Source: Maribacter hydrothermalis (GTDB taxonomy: Bacteria > Bacteroidota > Bacteroidia > Flavobacteriales > Flavobacteriaceae). From it: 64,000 nucleotides of DNA. The translations under genes were made by a program, and so were the position numbers. The notes under the pieces are model-generated. The model did no database searches, was not told where the DNA came from, and was given only the letters and a program-made list of their open reading frames with translations. The stretch spans positions 2,852,001-2,916,000 of the forward strand of contig NZ_CP018760.1 in NCBI RefSeq assembly GCF_001913155.1. Direction: 5' to 3'. Of the stretch, positions 27,683 through 36,126 are shown in pieces; within the stretch, counting starts at the first letter, position 1; every line of letters begins with the position of its first letter.

Positions 27683-28497
27683 AACTCATTAACAACAGCT
27701 CTCAACGCCACTAAGTCTGTCAATAACTTTTTCATCAATCCTAAATCTAACATGTTTGCGCCATCACTTTTTGCATTGGCACAATCGAAATGGGTTTCTA
27801 TGAAAAGTCCGTCTACTCCGGCAGCGATTCCTGCACGTGCCATTGTTCCAATTAATGCTGGTCTACCACCTGTAACACCCGATGATTGATTGGGTTGTTG
27901 TAAGGAATGTGTTACATCTAAAACTACAGGTGCATATTGTTTCATGGTAGGTACACCTCTAAAATCGACAATCATATCTTGGTAGCCGAACATGGTGCCA
28001 CGATCGGTAATGATAGCTTGCTGGTTTCCAGTTTCGGTAACTTTATTTACCGCATGCTTCATACTTTCCGGACTCATAAATTGTCCTTTTTTAATGTTTA
28101 CCGTTTTGCCTGTCTCTGCAGCGGCAACCACTAAATCGGTTTGGCGTGCTAAAAAAGCAGGAATTTGTAATACATCTACATACTCCGCAGCCATAGCAGC
28201 ATCTTGCTCTGTATGTATGTCCGTTACCGTTGGTATTTTAAAAGTTTCAGAAACTTTTCTTAATATTTTCAACGCCTTTTCATCACCAATACCCGTAAAA
28301 GAATCTAACCTGCTACGGTTCGCCTTTTTAAAACTTCCTTTAAAAACATAAGGTATTTTAAGCTCGTCGGTTAAGGTTACAATATGTTCTGCAATACGCA
28401 ACGCCATATCTTCACCTTCAATGGCACATGGACCAGAGAGAAGAAAAAAGTTATTGCTATCTGTATGTTTTATCTGTGGTAGTAAGGATAGGTTCAT
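27679..28497 (-). CDS. kdsA: 3-deoxy-8-phosphooctulonate synthase
   Basis: A 272-residue (beta/alpha)8 enzyme that condenses phosphoenolpyruvate with arabinose 5-phosphate to Kdo-8-phosphate for the lipopolysaccharide core. Signatures are FFLLSGPCAIEGEDMA, FKGSFKKANRSR, GIGDEKALKIL, DVLQIPAFLARQTDL, NIKKGQFMSPESM, TDRGTMFGY, DVTHSLQQPN and DGLFIETHFD. The ATG at 28497 (MNLSLLP) is preferred: a longer frame starts at a TTG at 28518, but that codon lies inside a TATCTTTG promoter box. The gene end overlaps the convergent DUF1801 gene by 4 bp. Confidence 0.95.
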   Translation of the reverse strand: MNLSLLPQIKHTDSNNFFLLSGPCAIEGEDMALRIAEHIVTLTDELKIPYVFKGSFKKANRSRLDSFTGIGDEKALKILRKVSETFKIPTVTDIHTEQDAAMAAEYVDVLQIPAFLARQTDLVVAAAETGKTVNIKKGQFMSPESMKHAVNKVTETGNQQAIITDRGTMFGYQDMIVDFRGVPTMKQYAPVVLDVTHSLQQPNQSSGVTGGRPALIGTMARAGIAAGVDGLFIETHFDCANAKSDGANMLDLGLMKKLLTDLVALRAVVNEF

Positions 28498-28515
28498 TCG
28501 TCGAATATTTTTAAA

Positions 28516-28523
28516 CAAAGATA
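28516..28523 (-). promoter_or_regulatory. -7 promoter box of kdsA
   Basis: TATCTTTG on the minus strand matches the Bacteroidota TAnnTTTG consensus and leaves a leader of roughly a dozen bases before the ATG at 28497. No clear -33 TTG is seen. Confidence 0.5.
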
Positions 28524-28581
28524 CTATTTTAAGAAGCGTACTGTTCTATTAAGATAAGATTGTCGAAAACCCAAATCGAAA

Positions 28582-29148
28582 ATGTATTTTAAGCGCTACT
28601 TCCCTTTATTTCTGTTTTTTGTTCTTGTGAATCAAGTAAATGCCCAGTTTGGGAAAAATTGCGAATTAAGACAGATGAAAATAAATATTCTAAATCCTGG
28701 GTTTGAATATGAAATGGCGCTAGGGACCAATACTACTTTTGATATTAAAGCCGGATTACAATTTGCTTTAGATCCACTTTTACCTGATGTATATGAAGAG
28801 CTGGCTTTTATGCCGGCCATTGCCGGACAGTATCGCTATTACTATAACTTCGAAAATCGTCAACGCAACAGAAGACAAATTTATGGTAACTCGGCAAACT
28901 ATATAGCTCCGGCTGCCGCTGTGTTTTTTCCAGGTACCCGTACTATTGAAAATAATATCGTAAAAGGTGCTTTTGGTTATGCAGGTGTGGTCACTGGGTT
29001 ACAGCGCAGTTTTAACTCAGGCTTCAATTTTTCTGTTGATGTAGGCGCTGCTTATTATACAGGGCAGTTTAATGGCGCTATTTATCCCGTTGCTAATTTA
29101 AGTATTGGTTGGATCGTTAGTGAAAAACGATGGTGCGTAGGCAGGTAA
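28582..29148 (+). CDS. Secreted beta-barrel-like protein, paralog 1 of 3
   Basis: A 188-residue protein with a signal peptide (to VNAQ). The mature part alternates short beta strands: KINILNPGFEYEMALG, TTFDIKAGLQFAL, AGQYRYYYNFENRQRNRRQ, GNSANYIAPAAAVFF, and a final GWIVSEKRW. The words YRYYxNF and GNxxNY recur in the genes at 29238 and 30034, so the three form a tandem paralog family. Size and strand pattern suggest a small outer-membrane barrel; the function is unknown. It is divergent from kdsA with an 84-bp gap. Confidence 0.7.
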   Translation: MYFKRYFPLFLFFVLVNQVNAQFGKNCELRQMKINILNPGFEYEMALGTNTTFDIKAGLQFALDPLLPDVYEELAFMPAIAGQYRYYYNFENRQRNRRQIYGNSANYIAPAAAVFFPGTRTIENNIVKGAFGYAGVVTGLQRSFNSGFNFSVDVGAAYYTGQFNGAIYPVANLSIGWIVSEKRWCVGR

Positions 29149-29237
29149 AGCCGTAAGTAATTTCATAATATTTCTTTAAAAGAAGTTGTAACATGTGTAT
29201 AAACCAGTAGTTTTAAATGCAACTTTAAACGAACCAC

Positions 29238-29819
29238 ATGAATAAAATTACCCTCATTGCCTTTTTATTGGCAGCACAGTTTGGATTTTCTCAAATAAAT
29301 GGAATAACCGAAAAAGGTTCTGGTATTGTTAATTTAGAAAAACACCAATTTAAGTTTAATTTTTTTAATCCGGGTATTAGCTACGAATTTGGCATTTTTA
29401 GAAATCAAACGGTTTCTACAGATGTGGGGTTAGGTGCTGCTACCTATGAAGAAGGGTACGCCTATGGTTTGGCCATGAATAATAGATATCGGTATTATCA
29501 TAATTTTCAAAGACGCTTAGATCGCGATAAAAATGTTTCTGGTAATTCTGGAAATTATATTGCAGCGGCACAAGCTATTTTCTTTTCTCAATTACGCCTT
29601 TCTACCAATATTCAAGGACCCAGTGATTTTAATTTAGGGTTTTATGGAATGGTATACGGTGTTCAACGTACCTACCCTAAAGGGTTTAATTTTAATGCCG
29701 AACTAGGGGCAGGATTTTATAAAGGGGACGGTGTTCCAGATGGTTACGGGCCACTTGTAAGTTTTAAATTTGGTTGGGTTGCTACTAAACGGAAATCTAG
29801 AAAACCAACCTTTGATTAA
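29238..29819 (+). CDS. Secreted beta-barrel-like protein, paralog 2 of 3
   Basis: A 193-residue protein with a signal peptide (to FGFSQ). It shares FNFFNPGISYEFGIFRNQT, NRYRYYHNFQRRLDRDKN, GNSGNYIAAAQAIFF and VYGVQRTYPKGFNFN with its neighbours on both sides. The C-terminus is basic (KRKSRKPTFD). Likely an outer-membrane beta-barrel of unknown role. A 161-bp palindromic element separates it from paralog 3. Confidence 0.7.
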   Translation: MNKITLIAFLLAAQFGFSQINGITEKGSGIVNLEKHQFKFNFFNPGISYEFGIFRNQTVSTDVGLGAATYEEGYAYGLAMNNRYRYYHNFQRRLDRDKNVSGNSGNYIAAAQAIFFSQLRLSTNIQGPSDFNLGFYGMVYGVQRTYPKGFNFNAELGAGFYKGDGVPDGYGPLVSFKFGWVATKRKSRKPTFD

Positions 29820-29840
29820 ACTGGCCTAATAGTTGATAAT

Positions 29841-30001
29841 GAACTCATCTTGACTTTTTCTTTTACCTACGAATTATACATTTTGCACCCTAATTTTGTC
29901 ATTGTTGAGTTCCGTAGCTATGGCTATGTAAATAAAAAATGACTTCATTACGGCACAAAAGCCATAATTCTCGGTTCCAAATAAAAAGTTAAGATGAGTT
30001 C
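29841..30001. mobile_element. 161-bp palindromic MITE-like element
   Basis: The ends are inverted repeats: GAACTCATCTTGACTTTTT at 29841-29859 and its complement with one mismatch at 29983-30001. Inside, the left arm (GAATTATACATTTTGCACC) and right arm (GAATTATGGCTTTTGTGCC when complemented) continue to pair imperfectly, down to a central TAGCTATGGCTA hairpin. So nearly the whole element folds on itself. It has no coding capacity. A possible AAT duplication flanks it, too short to prove transposition. Confidence 0.6.
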
Positions 30002-30033
30002 AATAACCTACAAGACAAAAACCAATCTAAAAC

Positions 30034-30582
30034 ATGAAAAAAATCATCTTCGTCGCAGCTATTTTTATGATTACTTTTTACAGTAATGCCCAGTCTGGTC
30101 AATTTGTTGAAGACGGACTGTTAAAAGCAAATCTTTTATTACCTGGGGTCTCTTATGAGTTTGGAGTAGGTAAGAGGACAACCATAAATACAGAAGCTAT
30201 TATTGGTTTTGCACTTAGGGGGGCATCTAATGTAGAAACACAATTTGGTTTATATCCTGGTTTTGCGGCCGATTTTAGATACTATAACAACTTTAATAGA
30301 AGAATTTCCAAAGGAAAAAATAGTACTGGGAATACAGGTAATTATTTCGGTTTTTTAAATCAATTTCAATTTGGCACACCTATAATTGGCGATTTGGAAT
30401 ATGCTTCGGACTATTATTATAATGTTGCTTTGGTATATGGTTTACAGCGTACGTACAAGAAAGGATTCTATTTTAGCCTTGCTTTTGGACCAGGAGTTTT
30501 TGTAAATGAGTTTAATACGGATGCGGGTGTTTTAATAGATGCTAGACTTGGTTGGGTAATAGGTGGTAGAAAAAAGCAGTAA
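30034..30582 (+). CDS. Secreted beta-barrel-like protein, paralog 3 of 3
   Basis: A 182-residue protein with a signal peptide (to SNAQS). It shares LLLPGVSYEFGVGKRTTINTEA, DFRYYNNFNRRISKGKN, GNTGNYFGFLNQFQF and ALVYGLQRTYKKGFYFS with the two preceding genes and ends with GWVIGGRKKQ. Strand-rich and exported, probably an outer-membrane barrel. It is separated from its neighbour by the palindromic element, so it may have its own promoter. Confidence 0.7.
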   Translation: MKKIIFVAAIFMITFYSNAQSGQFVEDGLLKANLLLPGVSYEFGVGKRTTINTEAIIGFALRGASNVETQFGLYPGFAADFRYYNNFNRRISKGKNSTGNTGNYFGFLNQFQFGTPIIGDLEYASDYYYNVALVYGLQRTYKKGFYFSLAFGPGVFVNEFNTDAGVLIDARLGWVIGGRKKQ

Positions 30583-30657
30583 TTTTATTAGCGAACTCGC
30601 TCAAAATCAATAAGATAAAAATAACATAAGTTTAAGTGTAGCTATTAATATTTAAAG

Positions 30658-30665
30658 TATCTTTG
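30658..30665 (+). promoter_or_regulatory. -7 promoter box of typA
   Basis: TATCTTTG matches TAnnTTTG and lies 19 bp upstream of the typA ATG. No TTG is present at the usual -33 distance. Confidence 0.5.
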
Positions 30666-30684
30666 CACGCTTAAAATAGACCTT

Positions 30685-32484
30685 ATGTCCACTACAAAGA
30701 ATATTGCGATCATTGCGCACGTTGACCACGGTAAAACCACCTTGGTCGACAAAATAATGTACCACTGTAGCTTGTTTCGTGAAAACGAAAATACAGGCGA
30801 TTTAATTTTGGATAATAACGATTTGGAAAGAGAACGTGGTATTACCATTACTTCCAAGAACGTTTCCGTTATATATAAGGATACTAAAATAAATATTATC
30901 GATACGCCTGGTCACGCCGATTTTGGTGGTGAAGTTGAACGTGTATTGAACATGGCAGATGGTGTTTTGTTATTGGTAGATGCTTTTGAAGGACCAATGC
31001 CACAAACTCGTTTTGTATTGCAAAAGGCAATTGATTTAGGTTTAAAACCTTGTGTTGTTATTAATAAAGTAGATAAAGAAAACTGTACTCCAGAAGAAGT
31101 TCATGAGAAAGTGTTCGATTTAATGTTCGAATTGGGTGCCGAAGAATGGCAGTTAGACTTCCCTACCGTTTATGGTTCTGCGAAGAATAATTGGATGAGT
31201 GACGATTGGAAGAATGTTACAACCAATATAGAGCCTCTTTTAGACATGGTTATTGAGCATGTTCCTACTTTTGAGCCAAAAGAAGGGAATACGCAAATGT
31301 TGATTACTTCTTTAGATTTCTCATCTTTTACGGGTAGAATTGCAATTGGGAGATTACAAAGAGGAACGTTAAAAGAAAATCAGCAAATATCTTTAGTTAA
31401 ACGCGATGGTTCTATCGTAAAATCTAAGATTAAAGAACTTTATGTATTTGAAGGCCTTGGACGTAAGAAGGTACAGGAAGTAGAAACTGGCGATATTTGT
31501 GCATTAGTTGGTGTTGAAGGTTTTGAAATTGGTGATACGGTTGCCGATATTGAAAATCCAGAGGCATTAAAGACTATTGCTATAGATGAGCCTACTATGA
31601 GTATGCTGTTTACCATTAATGATAGCCCGTTCTTTGGTCAAGATGGTAAATTTGTAACCTCTAGACATATTAAAGATCGTTTGGCGAAAGAATTAGAAAA
31701 AAATCTTGCGCTACGTGTAAATCCAACTGACAGTGCCGATAAATTTTTAGTTTTCGGTCGTGGGGTATTACACCTTTCTGTTCTTATTGAAACCATGAGA
31801 CGTGAGGGTTATGAATTACAAATTGGTCAGCCACAAGTAATTATAAAAGAAATTGATGGTGTTAAATGTGAGCCTATTGAGCATTTAACGATTGATTTAC
31901 CAGAAGAAGTTTCTGGTAGAGCTGTTGAAATGGTATCTATCCGTAAAGGAGAAATGACCAAAATGGAAGCAAAAGGCGACCGTATGTTATGTGAATTCCA
32001 AATTCCATCTCGTGGTATTATAGGTCTTCGTAACCAATTATTGACGGCAACTGCAGGTGAGGCTATTATGGCACATCGTTTCTTGGAGTACCAACCTATG
32101 AAAGGAGATATTCCTCAAAGACAAAATGGTTCTTTAGTGTCCATGGAAAAAGGTAAAGCAATTCCTTATTCTATTGATAAATTACAGGATCGTGGTAAAT
32201 TCTTTGTTGATCCAGGTGAAGATATTTACGAAGGTCAGGTTATTGGTGAAAACTCTCGTGGAGATGATATGACCGTAAACATTACTAAAACTAAAAAACT
32301 ATCTAACGTTCGTTCTTCTGGTGCAGATGATAAAGCTAAAATTGTTCCTGCAATTAAGTTTTCTCTAGAAGAAGCTTTAGAATATATTCAAAAAGATGAG
32401 TATGTTGAGGTTACTCCAAAACATTTACGTCTTCGTAAAATCTATTTAACGGAAAACGATCGTAAGCGTAATAAAATAGCTTAA
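30685..32484 (+). CDS. typA: Ribosome-associated translational GTPase TypA/BipA
   Basis: A 599-residue GTPase of normal TypA length. G1 is [10 protein letters not shown] near residue 10-19, the switch regions follow with RERGITI and [15 protein letters not shown]4 is NKVD near residue 127, then the EF-Tu-like domain 2 and EF-G-like C-terminal domains. The TypA-specific tail contains [25 protein letters not shown] and [22 protein letters not shown]. It binds ribosomes and is needed for growth under stress or cold. It is a single gene with its own promoter and terminators. Start is the ATG just after TATCTTTG. Confidence 0.97.
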   Translation: MSTTKNIAIIAHVDHGKTTLVDKIMYHCSLFRENENTGDLILDNNDLERERGITITSKNVSVIYKDTKINIIDTPGHADFGGEVERVLNMADGVLLLVDAFEGPMPQTRFVLQKAIDLGLKPCVVINKVDKENCTPEEVHEKVFDLMFELGAEEWQLDFPTVYGSAKNNWMSDDWKNVTTNIEPLLDMVIEHVPTFEPKEGNTQMLITSLDFSSFTGRIAIGRLQRGTLKENQQISLVKRDGSIVKSKIKELYVFEGLGRKKVQEVETGDICALVGVEGFEIGDTVADIENPEALKTIAIDEPTMSMLFTINDSPFFGQDGKFVTSRHIKDRLAKELEKNLALRVNPTDSADKFLVFGRGVLHLSVLIETMRREGYELQIGQPQVIIKEIDGVKCEPIEHLTIDLPEEVSGRAVEMVSIRKGEMTKMEAKGDRMLCEFQIPSRGIIGLRNQLLTATAGEAIMAHRFLEYQPMKGDIPQRQNGSLVSMEKGKAIPYSIDKLQDRGKFFVDPGEDIYEGQVIGENSRGDDMTVNITKTKKLSNVRSSGADDKAKIVPAIKFSLEEALEYIQKDEYVEVTPKHLRLRKIYLTENDRKRNKIA

Positions 32485-32490
32485 TTATTA

Positions 32491-32517
32491 AAGCCTCTTT
32501 TTAAGAGGCTTTTTTTA
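32491..32517 (+). terminator. typA terminator
   Basis: AAGCCTCTT and AAGAGGCTT form a stem followed by a T-run, starting about 7 bp after the stop codon. Confidence 0.85.
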
Positions 32518-32524
32518 TAATTTT

Positions 32525-32549
32525 TAGCCACCTTTTTTGGTGGCTTTTT
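32525..32549 (+). terminator. Second terminator-like hairpin after typA
   Basis: AGCCACC/GGTGGCT with a six-T loop is followed by TTTT. It is a tandem back-up to the hairpin just before it. Confidence 0.7.
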
Positions 32550-32770
32550 AGTTTTATGGAATGGTTTTAAGAATATGGTGCTCTAAATTTTATAAATTAT
32601 CTGTTTGCTATTTTGCCAATTACAGCCAAATGATTGAGGAATATGTAAAATAATTAGCTTCATATTCTTACATCCTTAATAATGTCTTCCGGACTAATTT
32701 TTCTTCGTTTTGATATAAAATTTTATCTAATTTAAAGTTCAAATTAAACTCAACTCAAACGAAAATCAGT

Positions 32771-33559
32771 ATGCAACTAGAAGGAAAATATGTGCTCATA
32801 ACAGGAGGCACTCGTGGCATTGGAAAATGTATGATACAAGAACTTGTAAAAGGCGGTGTTAGCAAAATTGCAGTCATTGCACGTGACAAGCAAAATCTAA
32901 AACAATTGGCTCAAGAATTTGAAGGCGTAAAATTTATAAAAATTGCCGGGGATGTTGCCAATATTGAAGTTTTACGAGATGCAGTAGCTCTTATTGAAGA
33001 TAAATGGGGCCATTTAGATATTCTAATTAATAATGCAGGAATTGTTTCTGCAGGTCCGTTAGAAGATATTCAAGATGAGGATTTATATGATCAGGTAGCA
33101 ATTAATCTTACCGCTGTACTTTTGCTAACTAAATATTGCATACCTCTTTTAAAGGCTTCTAAAGAGGCGGCTATTTTAAATATATCTTCTGGTTTGGGTT
33201 TAATAGGAAAGCCATTTTATGCCGTCTATGGAAGCACAAAAGCGGGCATTAGGCAATTTTCTGATTCTATGCGAAGAGAATTAGCGCCTTTTAATATTTC
33301 TGTAACCTGTGCTTTTCCTACCGCTACAGATACTGATATGATGCAAAAATTTAAAGGACGCGAAATGGATTCGCCAGAGTTTGTTGCAGAACGATCTATA
33401 GCTGGATTATTAAATAAAGAAAGCCAAGTTATTTTTGGAGGTGAAGAACGACTGAATGAAAATGCTATGAATTTTAATGCCCCTGATGAGCTCGATAAAA
33501 TTATAGCAGAAAGTTATGAAGAACGTAAAACGGCCAGTATAGATCATAAAGCCGTGTGA
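32771..33559 (+). CDS. Short-chain dehydrogenase/reductase
   Basis: A 262-residue Rossmann-fold oxidoreductase. Cofactor motif VLITGGTRGIGKCM at residues 7-20, then INNAGIV near 88, NISSGLGLIGKPF near 137 (catalytic serine) and AVYGSTKAG near 150-158 (Tyr-x3-Lys). The length is that of classical SDRs acting on ketones or alcohols with NAD(P). The segment after TDMMQKFKGREMDSPEF suggests the DltE/YdfG-like branch. The substrate is unknown. It is probably co-transcribed with the lipoprotein gene 34 bp downstream. Confidence 0.88.
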   Translation: MQLEGKYVLITGGTRGIGKCMIQELVKGGVSKIAVIARDKQNLKQLAQEFEGVKFIKIAGDVANIEVLRDAVALIEDKWGHLDILINNAGIVSAGPLEDIQDEDLYDQVAINLTAVLLLTKYCIPLLKASKEAAILNISSGLGLIGKPFYAVYGSTKAGIRQFSDSMRRELAPFNISVTCAFPTATDTDMMQKFKGREMDSPEFVAERSIAGLLNKESQVIFGGEERLNENAMNFNAPDELDKIIAESYEERKTASIDHKAV

Positions 33560-33593
33560 TTTAATTGGCAAACCAACTAAACGGCAAACAACT

Positions 33594-34493
33594 ATGAGAT
33601 TACATTACAAAGTATCACTTTTAGTAATAGTAACATTTTTTATTTCCTGTAAAGAAACTCCTAAGCCAGATAATGACGTTTCGAAAGAAATAGCACCCGA
33701 AACCGACGTTATTTCCATCCCAGATTCGTGGGTAACTTCTAGGGTTGCAAAAGCAAAAGAAAGATTAAACGCTACGGAAGCAGGAAAAATAATATGGAAT
33801 GCTATGGAAGCACATGGTGGGTTGGCAAAGTGGTATGCAAACGGACCTATTTCTTTTCGTTTTAATTACCAGCCTTTAGATGACAAAACGACAAGAGATA
33901 GTTACCAAACAGTTGATACGTGGAGCAATAGAGCAGTACATACTAGTGCTACGGATAGCACCGATAAATTTGGTTGGACAGGCGAAAAAGCTTGGGTAAA
34001 AGCGAACGACAGTACTGCTTTTGCCTATGATACAAAGTTCTGGGCGCTAACGCCATTGTGGTTTGTTGGTCATCCCTTTATTTTAAATGGGGAAGGTGTA
34101 AACTTAGAATTGTTAGATTCAGAAATATATAAAGAGAAAGAGTACCATGTAGTAAAAGTAACTTTTGATGCTGAAACAGGTGATGCCCCGGATGACTACT
34201 ATATTCTTTACGTAAATAAGGAAACTAATAAATTAGCGGTTATGAGATACATTGTTTCGTACCCGGAGTATTTTAAAGATGGTGAGCATGCTCCAGAAAA
34301 ATTTACTGAATTTATAGGTGAACAAGTGGTGGACGGTATAACTATGCCAGGAGGATTTAAAACGTATTGGACGGTTAAAGAAAATCAACCTGGTGAATAC
34401 ATAACTAAAATTGATTTCACCAATGTGGCTTTTAAGACAGATTTACCGAAAGACTTTTTCGATGCTCCGGCCAATGCTAAGATTTTAAATTAA
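33594..34493 (+). CDS. Lipoprotein of DUF6503-like type
   Basis: A 299-residue lipoprotein: the N-terminus LVIVTFFISCKETPKP contains a lipobox ending in Cys20. After a short linker the mature protein is rich in beta strands (ISFRFNYQPLD, WSNRAVHTSATDS, KLAVMRYIVSYPEYF, MPGGFKTYWTVKE). It resembles outer-membrane lipoprotein families annotated as DUF6503 in Bacteroidota, and the general fold may be LolA-like; I am not certain of this. It follows the SDR gene and is closed by a terminator. Confidence 0.65.
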   Translation: MRLHYKVSLLVIVTFFISCKETPKPDNDVSKEIAPETDVISIPDSWVTSRVAKAKERLNATEAGKIIWNAMEAHGGLAKWYANGPISFRFNYQPLDDKTTRDSYQTVDTWSNRAVHTSATDSTDKFGWTGEKAWVKANDSTAFAYDTKFWALTPLWFVGHPFILNGEGVNLELLDSEIYKEKEYHVVKVTFDAETGDAPDDYYILYVNKETNKLAVMRYIVSYPEYFKDGEHAPEKFTEFIGEQVVDGITMPGGFKTYWTVKENQPGEYITKIDFTNVAFKTDLPKDFFDAPANAKILN

Positions 34494-34516
34494 TTCGTGT
34501 CATAAATAATGACCAT

Positions 34517-34549
34517 AAAAAATCCCAAAGATAACTTTGGGATTTTTTT
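34517..34549. terminator. Bidirectional terminator
   Basis: AAAAAATCCCAAAG pairs with CTTTGGGATTTTTT around an ATAA loop, about 24 bp after the lipoprotein stop codon. Confidence 0.88.
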
Positions 34550-34575
34550 GTTTTCTATTGTAAGCGTATTGTTAT

Positions 34576-34676
34576 TTTATTGGCACCGCCAAAGGGTATA
34601 ATACCCCGAGGCTTGCCTCGAAATTAAAAGTTCGTTTCGGGCGAATGCCTCGTGGGCTTGCCCCGAGGTAGTTTAC
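34576..34676. repeat. 101-bp dispersed intergenic element, copy 2
   Basis: Same element as 10031-10131 with two differences seen. It is so close to the ROK kinase gene that its last bases (GTTTAC) contribute that gene's TAA stop codon on the minus strand. Confidence 0.9.
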
Positions 34677-35419
34677 TTTTTGACTTTGTATTGAGAGGCT
34701 ACTGCGGCACCAATAATACCGGCATGGTTTTGTAATTCTGCAGCAATTACTTTAGTGTCAATTTTTATCTGTGATTTAAACGAATCAAAATCTTTTGATG
34801 CTCCGCCCCCTAAAACAATTAAGTCCGGAGATACGATCAATTCAACATATTCTAAAAAGGTATTAAAACGTTTTCCCCATTTTTTATATGAAAGTCCTTC
34901 ACGGTCTTTTGCTGAACCTGCAGCCCATTTTTCAATTTTAGAGTATTTTTTATAAGGAATTTGCCCTAATTCAAAATTAGGAATTAGTCTGCCATCTAAA
35001 AAAGCACCACTACCTAAGCCGGTGCCTATGGTGATCATAACAACAAATCCTTTTTCACCTTTTCCTATGCCATAGTTCATAGTAGCATAGCCTGCTGCAT
35101 CTGCATCGTTGATTACCGTAAAATCTAGTCCGGTTTTCTTTTCTAAAATTTCTTCAACATTAACGCCAAGCCAACTTTTATCGAGATTTCCTGTTGCTTT
35201 ACAAACTCCGTTTTTAATAATGGTAGGGAATCCACAGCCAACTTTTCCTTTGTAATCAAAATGCGCAACAATTTCAGCGATTACATCGGTCATTGCTTCA
35301 GGTGTTCTGGGTATAGGTGTCGGAATTCTAAAACGTTCAGTGAGCATTTCACCTGTTTCTGAATCAACTAAAGCTCCTTTTATTCCAGAGCCACCTACAT
35401 CAATACCTAGTAAAGTCAT
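34673..35419 (-). CDS. ROK family kinase, polyphosphate-glucokinase-like
   Basis: A 248-residue sugar kinase. N-terminal ATP/phosphate loop [17 protein letters not shown], then [27 protein letters not shown] (catalytic Asp in the DADAAG context), [15 protein letters not shown] and [15 protein letters not shown]. The canonical ROK zinc motif (HxxGH/CxCGxxG) is absent; instead [37 protein letters not shown] is present, as in strictly polyphosphate-dependent or dual glucokinases (PpgK). It would phosphorylate glucose from polyphosphate or ATP. The 3' end abuts the 101-bp repeat. Confidence 0.85.
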   Translation of the reverse strand: MTLLGIDVGGSGIKGALVDSETGEMLTERFRIPTPIPRTPEAMTDVIAEIVAHFDYKGKVGCGFPTIIKNGVCKATGNLDKSWLGVNVEEILEKKTGLDFTVINDADAAGYATMNYGIGKGEKGFVVMITIGTGLGSGAFLDGRLIPNFELGQIPYKKYSKIEKWAAGSAKDREGLSYKKWGKRFNTFLEYVELIVSPDLIVLGGGASKDFDSFKSQIKIDTKVIAAELQNHAGIIGAAVASQYKVKK

Positions 35420-35522
35420 TTTGTTTTTTATTATGAATTACAAAGAAACGAAAAAGATTCGGCTCTTCGAAGTGGGTTTTTATTGGGTTTTATAATACGT
35501 AAAATCAATCTAATAAGGGCAT

Positions 35523-35547
35523 AAAAAAAGGACCTTATGGTCCTTTT
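35523..35547. terminator. Terminator between the ROK kinase and a small secreted protein gene
   Basis: AAAAGGACC-TTAT-GGTCCTTTT hairpin with A- and T-runs on either side, just downstream of the gene at 35554 on the minus strand. Confidence 0.85.
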
Positions 35548-35553
35548 CTCTTT

Positions 35554-35862
35554 TTATTCTGGCATTTCCAGATTTACGATAGTACTAATTTGTATCTCTT
35601 CCTCATCTTCATCTAACTCCGTATCTACAGTAAAAGTGATCATAAACTGCCTGCCTACATAAGTATCGCTGGTTAGTTCAAATTTTGTACTAATTTCGTT
35701 AGATACATTCGTAAATTCTGCCCTATAACCATCAGAATCGGTAAAAACATACATCTCGTCAATATAGCCTTCATAGGTACCGTTCATAGTTTCGGTATTT
35801 TGGCCGTAAGTAGTTGTAAATGAAGTAATAGCTACGAATAATACAATTAAAATTGATTTCAT
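35554..35862 (-). CDS. Small secreted protein of unknown function
   Basis: A 102-residue protein with a signal peptide (to TTYGQ). The mature part is acidic and strand-like (GTYEGYIDEMYVFTD, KFELTSDTYVGRQFMITFTVDTELDEDEEEIQISTIVNLE). The domain is not recognised; the size suggests a single small beta-sandwich. It is a single gene with its own terminator. Confidence 0.65.
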   Translation of the reverse strand: MKSILIVLFVAITSFTTTYGQNTETMNGTYEGYIDEMYVFTDSDGYRAEFTNVSNEISTKFELTSDTYVGRQFMITFTVDTELDEDEEEIQISTIVNLEMPE

Positions 35863-36071
35863 TGTTTTTTGTTTATTAGTTATCTTTTTGATTTTGTTTT
35901 GTCGACTTTACTAGTTGTTTTATTCAACTAAAAAGTTGATACAAATGAAATCTAATTATTTGAATAACGAGTATTTTTATCATTTTATTATAAAAGATTT
36001 TTTAAATCTTAATGTGCTGTAAGTCAGTTAGGTATTTTTACTTTATTGTGTTAAAATAATTTTCCAGTCTA

Positions 36072-36103
36072 TTGCAAAAGAGCACGTTTAGATAGTACCT
36101 TTG
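36072..36103 (+). promoter_or_regulatory. Promoter of the GWD-like operon
   Basis: TTG at 36072-36074, 21 bp, then TACCTTTG at 36096-36103. This is a close match to the Bacteroidota pattern TTG-N19-21-TAnnTTTG. The predicted transcript start is near 36110, 17 bp before the start codon. Confidence 0.6.
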
Positions 36104-36126
36104 AGTAATAATTTAATACCATAAAA

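Noticed and set aside
34673..35419. Ordinary ATP-dependent ROK glucokinase
   Set aside because: The zinc-binding cysteine motif and HxxGH of ROK glucokinases are absent, and the C-terminal region reads like PpgK.
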